This document shows, piece after piece, positions 1 through 5,021 of a DNA stretch of 7,005 bases. The notes below the pieces were generated by a model. It ran no database searches, was not told the origin of the DNA, and saw only the letters and a program-made list of their open reading frames with translations. The DNA is from Bacillota bacterium (GTDB lineage Bacteria; Bacillota; DTU030): assembly GCA_012842325.1 (NCBI GenBank), contig DUTA01000091.1:1-7005 (forward strand), given 5' to 3'. The stretch's first letter is position 1, and each line of letters starts with the position of its first letter. The translations under genes and the position numbers were made by a program.

Positions 1-159
1 AACCCGCCGCAGCCGCATCCCGATTAGGGTCCCCATTCCCACCCGGACACCGGAGGCCAGGGCAGAAATCCACAATCCCAGGGGGACAAAGCTCAAGATC
101 ACCATCAGACCAAGAAAAACAAGGAGCAATGGGAACAGGAAAAGAATAAGCTCAAACAT
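1..159 (-). CDS. floA: Flotillin-like protein FloA, N-terminal fragment (gene continues past the left edge)
   Basis: Reading the minus strand from an ATG at 159 gives 53 codons with no stop before the window ends. The protein starts with a strongly hydrophobic stretch (residues 1-35, MFELILFLFPLLLVFLGL and onward) and continues into SFVPLGLWISALASGVRV and GTLIGMRLRRV. These are the characteristic opening segments of the FloA/YqfA family. FloA proteins are membrane-anchored scaffold proteins with an SPFH-like domain that organise functional membrane microdomains. Only the membrane hairpin and the beginning of the cytoplasmic part are visible here. A GGGAGGG ribosome binding site lies 7-13 nt upstream. 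The gene starts 21 nt after the nfeD stop, so the two are almost certainly one operon, as is usual for this protease-flotillin pair. It is too short for the six-frame listing used as a guide and was found by direct translation. Confidence 0.9.
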   Translation of the reverse strand, partial: MFELILFLFPLLLVFLGLMVILSFVPLGLWISALASGVRVGMGTLIGMRLRRV

Positions 160-180
160 TATGCACCCTCCCTGTCAAAT

Positions 181-1509
181 TTAGCGTTGGGGCCGCACCA
201 TAACCCTGACTCCCTCCACCCGTACCACTACAATCCTGGTTCCGGCAGGCAAATAAGTTCCTTCGGAAATAACATCGTACCGCTCTCCCCCAATCTCCGC
301 CGCCCCGGCCGGCCGCAGGGGCGTCAGGGCAACACCTTCCCTCCCGACAAGATCCTGCAAACTCTGATGGGCGACATATCCCTGTTCCTTATCCAACCTG
401 TCGGTGAGGACAAACCAGCGCCATCTATTAGTCTTGGCCAGATAGCGGAGTAAAAAACCTGCCAGGAGAACCGTCGCCACCAGGGCAATGGCCAGGGCTT
501 TGAGGGCCTGGACACTGTTGCTGGCCGCCAGGACAATGCTGGCCAGGATGGCGATTATGCCGCTGATCCCCACCACGCCAAAACCGGGTATCACCAGCAG
601 CTCCAATAAAAGGAGGAGAACACCGAGGAAAAAGAGACCGAGGACCCACCAACCGGCCAGGCCTGCGATCAGATGCCCGCCGAAATACAGCCCCAGGGAG
701 AGGAGGCCTATGCTTCCCGGGACACCCCAGCCGGCAGTATAGAGCTCCAGTATAAGGCCGGTAAAGCCCAGGGTGAGGAGCAGGGGACTCACCACCGGGT
801 TGGTGACAAAACGGGCTATTCTCTCCGCTGTAGTCGGCTGGGAAAAAACAGCCCTGGCCCCCGGGTAGCCGAGATAGTCCAGAACTTCCTGGTAATCTGC
901 CAGGATGGCATCGGCCAGGCCGAGCTCCACTGCCCTCTGGGCCGAAAGACTTAAGAGTTTTCCGGCCGCTATGACACCGGGTATTTCAATATCGGCATCG
1001 ACCATGGCCGCAGCCAGCTGGGGATCCCGGCCGGTAGCCTCGGCCGTAGCTACAAACTCTTCCCGCAAGGCAGAGACCGTCTTTTCGTCGGCAGGTTGAT
1101 CACCCAGACGCGGTTCGGCAGCCCCGATGCTGCTTCCCGGGGCCATAATGATCTCATCGGCTGCCAGGGAAATCAAAGCTCCTGCCGACCAGGCCCGCTG
1201 GACAAAGGCCGCTACCGGCAGGGGGGCATTTAAGATGAGATCCCGCATTTGGGTGGCGGCATCAACCCTGCCCCCAAAGGTATTGATGGTCACGACAACG
1301 GCCCTCGCCCCATCGGCAGCCGCCTTCTCCAAACCCCTGGCCAGATAAGAAACCAGTCCCAGGTCTATATCTCCTTCAATAGGAATAATATAGATAAAAT
1401 CAGCAGCGGCACCGGCCCTCTCCCCTGCCCGGGGGCCGGCAAAGACCAGGCCCAGGATTACCAGCAGGGATAAACACAACTTATAAACTGACCCGCTTTT
1501 TCCCAACAT
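181..1509 (-). CDS. nfeD: Long-form NfeD / YqeZ-type membrane serine protease (ClpP-class)
   Basis: This 442-residue protein has the layout of NfeD1b/YqeZ proteins. Residues 10-36 form a signal peptide or first membrane helix. A ClpP/crotonase-like protease domain spans about 38-205. Several membrane helices lie at about 240-355, with the family's P-G-x-G-x-x-G turns (for example around 308-314). A C-terminal soluble OB-fold (NfeD) domain spans about 382-442. The INTFGG segment (75-80) and WSAGALISLAAD (107-118) match the protease active region. By comparison with the archaeal homologue PH1510 (Ser/Lys dyad), Ser108 is the likely nucleophile and Lys143 the likely base; the lysine assignment is inferred without an alignment. 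The ATG has a GGGGAGG site 7-13 nt upstream. It is followed by floA. In B. subtilis the equivalent operon is sigma-W controlled and helps protect the membrane, for example against the bacteriocin sublancin. The substrate is unknown. Confidence 0.92.
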   Translation of the reverse strand: MLGKSGSVYKLCLSLLVILGLVFAGPRAGERAGAAADFIYIIPIEGDIDLGLVSYLARGLEKAAADGARAVVVTINTFGGRVDAATQMRDLILNAPLPVAAFVQRAWSAGALISLAADEIIMAPGSSIGAAEPRLGDQPADEKTVSALREEFVATAEATGRDPQLAAAMVDADIEIPGVIAAGKLLSLSAQRAVELGLADAILADYQEVLDYLGYPGARAVFSQPTTAERIARFVTNPVVSPLLLTLGFTGLILELYTAGWGVPGSIGLLSLGLYFGGHLIAGLAGWWVLGLFFLGVLLLLLELLVIPGFGVVGISGIIAILASIVLAASNSVQALKALAIALVATVLLAGFLLRYLAKTNRWRWFVLTDRLDKEQGYVAHQSLQDLVGREGVALTPLRPAGAAEIGGERYDVISEGTYLPAGTRIVVVRVEGVRVMVRPQR

Positions 1510-1564
1510 GCCTTTTCCTCCCCATCCAAGCTGCCCTTTCCGGCTCCTGTTCTTCCCATTTTAC

Positions 1565-1592
1565 TATACCCACCGGCAAAAAAAAAGTTCCC
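1565..1592 (-). promoter_or_regulatory. Candidate ECF-sigma-type promoter for nfeD-floA
   Basis: On the minus strand GGGAAC (1592-1587) is followed after exactly 16 nt by GGTATA (1570-1565). A run of nine T lies directly after the -35-like element (1586-1578). The B. subtilis sigma-W consensus is TGAAAC-N16-CGTATA, so the match is 4/6 and 5/6 at the correct spacing. T-tracts beside the -35 are known to influence ECF sigma promoter selection. The same region also offers a sigma-A-like -10 (TATAGT, 1568-1563), but no TTGACA-like element sits 16-18 nt upstream of it. Predicted transcription starts near 1558, leaving a leader of about 50 nt before the nfeD ATG. The call is an inference, supported by known sigma-W control of the homologous operon. 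Confidence 0.45.
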
Positions 1593-1641
1593 TTTCCGGA
1601 ACCAATGTAAGGGCGCTTTCCAGTGCATCCCCCGCGGCCTT

Positions 1642-1670
1642 AAAAAAACCCAGTACAAACCGTACTGGGT
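1642..1670 (-). terminator. Intrinsic terminator after yqeY
   Basis: On the minus strand a perfect 9-bp stem, ACCCAGTAC at 1648-1656 (plus strand) pairing with GTACTGGGT at 1662-1670, encloses a 5-nt loop. It is followed immediately by a U-run encoded by the A-tract at 1642-1648. The hairpin starts 16 nt after the yqeY stop codon. It closes the rpsU-yqeY unit and separates it from nfeD-floA. Confidence 0.92.
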
Positions 1671-1686
1671 GTACCCGGCCTGTTTG

Positions 1687-2148
1687 CTAGGCCTGAAGTT
1701 CTTCCAACAGCCGACGCACTATTGTATTGACCACCTTGCCCTCGGCCCTTCCCCTGATCCTGGGCATAACCTCTTTCATAACCCTGCCCAAATCCTTGGG
1801 ACCGGAGGCATTGATCTGGGCAATAACTTCCCGGGCCAGGGCCTCTATTTCTCCCTCGGACAGTTGTTCCGGGAGATAGGCCAGCAGAACAGCAATTTCC
1901 TCCTTGAGTTTGGCCACCAGTTCTTCCCGCCCCGACCGCTCGTAGTCAGGCAGGGCGTCCCGGCGCATTTTGACTTCCCGGGCCAGAACTTCGAGAACTT
2001 CCGGGTCAGAAAGCTCCCGGCCAAGCTCAATCTCCCTGTTCTTGATGGCCGACCTTGCCATCCGGATAACCGCCAAGCGGGTTTTCCCGGCCTCCTTCTC
2101 CTTCATGGCGGTTTTCATGTCCTGCAGCAATCTATCTTTCAGGGACAT
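1687..2148 (-). CDS. yqeY: YqeY / GatB-tail domain protein
   Basis: The 153-residue protein starts MSLKDRLLQDMKTAMK and contains KTRLAVIRMARSAIKNREIE, PDYERSGREEL and the end segment GKVVNTIVRRLLEEL. It matches the full length (about 148 residues) of the YqeY family, which shares its fold with the tail domain of the GatB subunit of the tRNA-dependent amidotransferase. It is almost entirely helical and charged, with no membrane segment. The family is presumed to bind tRNA, but its cellular role is not settled. The ATG is preceded by a G-rich site (GGGGGG), and only 10 nt separate it from the rpsU stop. The rpsU-yqeY pairing is widespread in Firmicutes and suggests a translation-linked role. 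A strong terminator follows. Confidence 0.93.
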   Translation of the reverse strand: MSLKDRLLQDMKTAMKEKEAGKTRLAVIRMARSAIKNREIELGRELSDPEVLEVLAREVKMRRDALPDYERSGREELVAKLKEEIAVLLAYLPEQLSEGEIEALAREVIAQINASGPKDLGRVMKEVMPRIRGRAEGKVVNTIVRRLLEELQA

Positions 2149-2158
2149 AAAATCCCCC

Positions 2159-2341
2159 CTAGCGGTTTCGCATCTGACGCCGGCGTGCGGCTTCTGACTT
2201 CTTCTTCCTCCTTACACTGGGCTTTTCATAAGCCTCCCGCTTCCGTGATTCAGAGAAGATACCTGACTTTTTACACTGACGGCGGAAACGACGTAGAGCG
2301 CTGTCAAGGGATTCATTTTTTCGTAACCTGACTTCTGCCAC
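2159..2341 (-). CDS. rpsU: Small ribosomal subunit protein bS21
   Basis: This 60-residue, very basic protein reads AEVRLRKNESLDSALRRF after the initiator and ends EKPSVRRKKKSEAARRR plus a short basic tail. These are hallmark bS21 segments. bS21 sits on the 30S platform near the anti-Shine-Dalgarno region of 16S rRNA and takes part in initiation. The start is a GTG at 2341, chosen because the AGGGGAGGGAG site ends 5 nt upstream and because family members begin at this point. The open frame continues upstream to in-frame ATG codons (2395, 2383) and a TTG (2407). Those would add up to 22 residues unlike bS21, would translate through the ribosome binding site, and have no good site of their own. 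The gene is first in the rpsU-yqeY unit and is driven by a consensus sigma-A promoter. Confidence 0.95.
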   Translation of the reverse strand: MAEVRLRKNESLDSALRRFRRQCKKSGIFSESRKREAYEKPSVRRKKKSEAARRRQMRNR

Positions 2342-2444
2342 CCTTTCTCCCTCCCCTCCACTACAGCCGTCGGCCTGGCTCATTTCTTCTGGCATCTCTG
2401 GCAGCAAATAATGAAAATCCCCTGTTGGATATTAGCAGAGCAAT
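2342..2444 (-). other. rpsU 5' leader
   Basis: This is the predicted untranslated leader between the sigma-A start and the rpsU GTG, about 103 nt. It carries the purine-rich AGGGGAGGGAG ribosome binding site at its 3' end. It contains in-frame ATG triplets without a convincing ribosome binding site, and short self-complementary words (for example CTCTG near the 5' end with CAGAG downstream). No intrinsic terminator and no riboswitch class that I recognise is visible. A regulatory role is possible only because ribosomal protein leaders are often regulatory; the sequence does not show it. Confidence 0.35.
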
Positions 2445-2450
2445 AAACCA

Positions 2451-2479
2451 ATTATACGTTACTCGCTAGACACTGTCAA
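2451..2479 (-). promoter_or_regulatory. Consensus sigma-A promoter for rpsU-yqeY
   Basis: On the minus strand TTGACA (2479-2474) and TATAAT (2456-2451) are separated by 17 nt, an exact match to the housekeeping consensus in both boxes and spacing. Transcription would start near 2444, giving a leader of about 100 nt before the rpsU GTG. The -35 box begins only 3 nt past the stop codon of the HIT gene. rpsU therefore has its own strong start even though the HIT gene lies upstream in the same direction. Confidence 0.93.
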
Positions 2480-2482
2480 GCT

Positions 2483-2827
2483 TTAGCCCGGAGGCCACTG
2501 CAGAGAACGGCCGCCTAGGAGGTGGAAGTGCAGGTGGAATACCGTCTGTCCACCATCATCCCCTGTGTTTATTACGGTCCTGAAGCCCTTTTTCTCCAGG
2601 CCGTACTCCCTGGCAAGCTGCCTGATAACAGCAAAGATATGGTTCAGCAGCTCCCCATCGGCCTCAGTCAACTCCAAGAGCGTGGGAACATGCTTCTTTG
2701 GGATGAGGAGGAGATGAACCGGGGCCTGGGGGTTAATGTCCTTAAAGGCCAACACAGTATCATCTTCATAGATGATTTCACTGGGGATCTCTTTGGCCGC
2801 AATACGACAGAAAATACACCCGGACAC
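2483..2827 (-). CDS. HIT (histidine triad) family nucleotide-binding hydrolase, HINT-like
   Basis: The 114-residue protein has the compact HINT layout. It opens with CIFCRIAAKEIPS, including the Cys4-x-x-Cys7 pair that with His46 can bind zinc in this branch. The core follows: YEDDTVLAFKDINPQAPVH (20-38) and LLLIPKKHV (39-47). The triad VFHLHFHLLGGR places His98, His100 and His102 at the nucleotide phosphate, with His100 expected to be the catalytic nucleophile. Family members hydrolyse nucleoside phosphoramidates and related adenylates; the physiological substrate here is unknown. The start is GTG at 2827, with an AGGGGGG site 10 nt upstream. In related Clostridia this gene usually sits directly between mtaB and rpsU. 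Here a two-gene cassette on the opposite strand separates it from mtaB. No convincing promoter of its own was found in the 170 nt upstream; a TAGAAT at 2941-2936 lacks a matching -35. Confidence 0.93.
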   Translation of the reverse strand: MSGCIFCRIAAKEIPSEIIYEDDTVLAFKDINPQAPVHLLLIPKKHVPTLLELTEADGELLNHIFAVIRQLAREYGLEKKGFRTVINTGDDGGQTVFHLHFHLLGGRSLQWPPG

Positions 2828-3079
2828 GCTACTTACACCCCCCTCCCCTTAATTTAGCGCCAGCCAGCCGCAACACCTGCCCCTGCGGGACTGGTCAATG
2901 AACCGGTACTCTATTAAATATTCCACCATCTTTTTATTCTATGCCCGGCAGCGAAATCCTTCCTGGGGTGGAAAAACACCACATTTATCCCGCAACGATT
3001 GTCAGGGAACGGTCGGTCAAATATAATTTTATATAATTGGAGGTCAGAAAACACTCTCCTTAAGAAAGGGGACAATGAT
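2828..3079. other. Divergent intergenic region between the HIT and deacetylase genes
   Basis: These 252 bases hold the ribosome binding site of the HIT gene (minus strand, around 2838-2848) at one end and the plus-strand promoter and leader of the deacetylase gene at the other. The middle part (about 2850-2995) is mixed in composition. It has an AT-rich patch at 2911-2940 and a small GGTG/CACC hairpin with an A-rich loop at 2967-2980. No small gene, RNA or clear minus-strand promoter was recognised. Confidence 0.5.
2999..3027 (+). promoter_or_regulatory. Sigma-A promoter for the deacetylase-GNAT pair
   Basis: TTGTCA (2999-3004) and TATAAT (3022-3027) are separated by exactly 17 nt, giving 5/6 and 6/6 matches to the consensus. 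A second TATAAT copy at 3032-3037 has no matching -35. Transcription would start near 3034 and leave a leader of about 46 nt before the ATG at 3080. The cassette therefore seems to be expressed by the housekeeping polymerase and independently of the flanking genes. Confidence 0.85.
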
Positions 3080-4357
3080 ATGCAGTATACCCTGGCTACC
3101 ATTGCCGCCGGTTACCTGATTGGCACCCTGCCCACCGACCGCCTGCTCCCCTTCCGAAAACCGTCCCTGCAACTTTTCTGCGACATGGTCAAGGGAGCCG
3201 CGGCCGCACGCCTCGCCCTGGCTGTCATCGGGACCGAATTCAGCATGATTCTCACGGCACTGGCTGCCCTGATCGGCCATACCTGGCACCCCTATTCCCG
3301 TTCTTTCACTAATGATAGTCCAAACATGGCCCCGGCCCTCGGCACTCTCCTCTTCCTCAGCCCTTCGGCGCTGGTTGCCATGGCCTCCGCCTGGCTTGCA
3401 GTTTACCTCCTCTGCAGAGAAGTGGAGCTCAGTTCCGTCCTCAGCTTTCTTGGCCTGCCCCTTTTCCTTTGGTATTTCAAACCCTTTGATGTCTATCTCC
3501 TTTTCGGCCTGACCTGTTCCAGTTTAAAGATTTACCAGTATATCAATTATATTGGAAAGAGTGGGAAAACAGCCCCAAAGCTGCTTGCCCATGCCCTTCA
3601 GCAGAAGGCCCTTCTCCAGAAGGCCCTGTTTTTCACCCTGGTTCTCCTCGTAAGCATCTCCCTCTTTTTCAATCGCTATGTTTACCGGGGCTTTGGAATG
3701 CAGATAGATCTGATTCGCTCTGGCAACCCTGAGTTCAACCTGGTGGCCCTCACCTTCGATGACGGACCCGATCCCCTCTACACACCCCTGATCCTGGATA
3801 TCCTCATGGACTACGACGTAAAGGCCAGCTTCTTTCTCATCGGACGGCATGTGGAGCAGTACCCGGAAATTGCCCGCCGCATCGTCAACGAAGGTCACGA
3901 CATCGGCAGCCACACCTATTCCCACCGCAATCTGGTTTCCCTTGGATACCAGAAAACAAAAGAGGAGATTAAAAAGGCCGAAGAAGCCATCCTGGAGGCT
4001 ACCGGCCTTCGCCCCTACCTTTTCCGCCCGCCGCGGGGACTTTATTCCGCCTCTGCCCGGGAATTGCTCCGGGAAGAACAATACACCATTGTCCTCTGGT
4101 CTTTAAGCACCAGGGATTGGGCGGAACTGAGTGTTAGAGACATGGTTGGCAATGTTTTAAAAAAAGTAAAGCCCGGAGACATCATCCTCTTTCATGACAG
4201 CGGCAACCTGATCAGTACTGTCGGTGGCAACAGGATGAACACCGTTAAGGCCCTGCCGCTGATAATTGAAGGATTACAAGCCCGGGGCTACACCATTGTC
4301 CCCGTTTCCGACCTGCTCCTCATTTCCGGCCTAACCACCACCGAGACCCTGGATTAG
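3080..4357 (+). CDS. Fusion protein: degenerate PlsY-like membrane domain plus NodB polysaccharide deacetylase
   Basis: The protein has 425 residues. Residues 1-160 form a multi-pass membrane region resembling the acyltransferase PlsY: YLIGTLP (12-18), DMVKGAAA (35-42), LIGHTWHPY (64-72), ALGTLLFLSP (86-95) and EVELSSVLSFLGLPLFL (114-130). The first glycine/serine/asparagine catalytic motif of PlsY is absent, as if about 25 residues were deleted. The glycine-lysine-rich third motif is replaced by TNDSPNMAP (77-85). Acyltransferase activity is therefore unlikely. Another helix (about 183-200) leads to a complete NodB domain (about 220-413). This shows TFDDGP (225-230; Asp227 base, Asp228 metal), SHTYSH (277-282; His278 and His282 metal), RPPRG (316-320), RDW (345-347) and FHD (371-373). 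The enzyme probably removes N-acetyl groups from a cell-surface glycan on the outer face of the membrane; the target is unknown. ATG 3080 is preferred because AAAGGGG lies 8 nt upstream. An upstream TTG at 2999 overlaps the promoter. Confidence 0.88.
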   Translation: MQYTLATIAAGYLIGTLPTDRLLPFRKPSLQLFCDMVKGAAAARLALAVIGTEFSMILTALAALIGHTWHPYSRSFTNDSPNMAPALGTLLFLSPSALVAMASAWLAVYLLCREVELSSVLSFLGLPLFLWYFKPFDVYLLFGLTCSSLKIYQYINYIGKSGKTAPKLLAHALQQKALLQKALFFTLVLLVSISLFFNRYVYRGFGMQIDLIRSGNPEFNLVALTFDDGPDPLYTPLILDILMDYDVKASFFLIGRHVEQYPEIARRIVNEGHDIGSHTYSHRNLVSLGYQKTKEEIKKAEEAILEATGLRPYLFRPPRGLYSASARELLREEQYTIVLWSLSTRDWAELSVRDMVGNVLKKVKPGDIILFHDSGNLISTVGGNRMNTVKALPLIIEGLQARGYTIVPVSDLLLISGLTTTETLD

Positions 4358-4373
4358 GGGGGAGATGAAAGCG

Positions 4374-5021
4374 ATGGTCCTAATACGCCAGGCCAAAAAG
4401 CAGGACATCCCTGCAGTGGCTGCCCTTTTTGTTACCGCTTTCCCGGAAACTATGGCCCATCTCTTTGGCGACCAACCACCCCACCGGGCGATAAGGGACA
4501 TCTTCTCTTTCCTGCTGGCAGTTGAACCAGACTCCTTCTGGGTTGCCACCCGGGGAGAGGAACTCCTCGGCTACATTATAACCCCACAGAATATGCGCCG
4601 GCTCTGGATTCGGGCCTGCACCGGCGGTTATCTGTTTAAGTGGGCTTACCGCTATTTTACCGGCCAGTACGGGTTTGGGCTGAGACCATTAAAAAACCTT
4701 CTCTGTAACAAAATCGGTTTTATCCTGTCACCCCACAATTACCGCCCCGGCCCCGCCGCCCAGGTCCTTTCCCTGGCGGTGCATCCTAGGGTCACCGGCC
4801 AGGGGATCGGCACCAAACTTCTGACCCACGCCCTCCAATACCTGAGAAGGAACCAGGTGCAGGCGGTAAAACTGGAAGTGCGCCCCTGGAACAAACCCGC
4901 CCGCCACCTTTATACCAAACTGGGTTTTGTCGAGGTCGGCACCACCAGCGATAGCCAGGGCACCTGGCTGGTGATGATCAAGTCCTTATCCCCCGGCACA
5001 CCTCCTCCCCCGCCTCAATAA
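4374..5021 (+). CDS. GNAT-family N-acetyltransferase with large central insert
   Basis: The protein has 215 residues. It starts MVLIRQAKKQDIPAVAALF, the usual first strand and helix of GNAT enzymes, followed by the strand pair FWVATRGEELLGYII (55-69). The acetyl-CoA loop is VHPRVTGQGIGTKLL (136-150) and the last core segment is NKPARHLYTKLGFVEVG (173-189). Between them, residues 71-128 form an insert rich in aromatic and basic residues that ordinary GNATs lack; it could form a substrate lid or touch the membrane. The substrate is unknown. The start at 4374 is preferred because the AGGGGGGAG site ends 9 nt upstream. An ATG at 4365 directly abuts that site and would add three residues. The gene follows the deacetylase stop by 16 nt, so the pair is cotranscribed and probably related in function. 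Its last 14 codons overlap the 3' end of mtaB on the opposite strand and give a proline-rich tail (210-214). Confidence 0.82.
   Translation: MVLIRQAKKQDIPAVAALFVTAFPETMAHLFGDQPPHRAIRDIFSFLLAVEPDSFWVATRGEELLGYIITPQNMRRLWIRACTGGYLFKWAYRYFTGQYGFGLRPLKNLLCNKIGFILSPHNYRPGPAAQVLSLAVHPRVTGQGIGTKLLTHALQYLRRNQVQAVKLEVRPWNKPARHLYTKLGFVEVGTTSDSQGTWLVMIKSLSPGTPPPPPQ
4942..4973. repeat. Inverted repeat just past the mtaB stop, inside the GNAT gene
   Basis: AGCCAGG (4953-4959) and CCTGGCT (4963-4969) form a perfect 7-bp inverted repeat around a 3-nt centre. Flanking CACC and GGTG could add an outer 4-bp stem with a one-sided bulge. On the minus strand the structure starts within about 10 nt after the mtaB stop. 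No T-tract follows on either strand, so it is not a standard intrinsic terminator. It may slow or end convergent transcription, or may be chance within coding sequence. Confidence 0.3.

Noticed and set aside
1578..1602. Minus-strand hairpin (GTTCC / GGAAC, 6-nt loop) followed by nine T, resembling a second intrinsic terminator
   Set aside because: The stem is only 5 bp, and a much stronger terminator already ends the yqeY transcript about 40 nt upstream. The same bases fit an ECF -35 element and T-tract. It could still act as a weak backup terminator.
1669..2331. 220-codon open frame on the plus strand opposite yqeY and rpsU
   Set aside because: It lies antisense to two well-supported genes, begins inside the terminator hairpin, and has no family features.
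2342..2407. N-terminal extension of rpsU by up to 22 residues from an upstream TTG or ATG
   Set aside because: The extra residues do not resemble bS21, part of them is the purine-rich ribosome binding site itself, and the upstream codons lack a ribosome binding site. The GTG at 2341 fits the family.
2936..2964. Possible promoter for the HIT gene with TAGAAT as -10
   Set aside because: No -35-like sequence lies 16-18 nt upstream on the minus strand (it reads AGGAAG), so the support is too weak to list.
2999..3079. Start of the deacetylase fusion at the TTG at 2999
   Set aside because: That codon coincides with the -35 box of a strong promoter and has no ribosome binding site. The ATG at 3080 is well placed behind AAAGGGG.
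3524..4081. 185-codon open frame on the minus strand opposite the deacetylase gene
   Set aside because: It is antisense to the NodB domain, whose catalytic motifs are all intact on the plus strand. The minus translation shows no motif.
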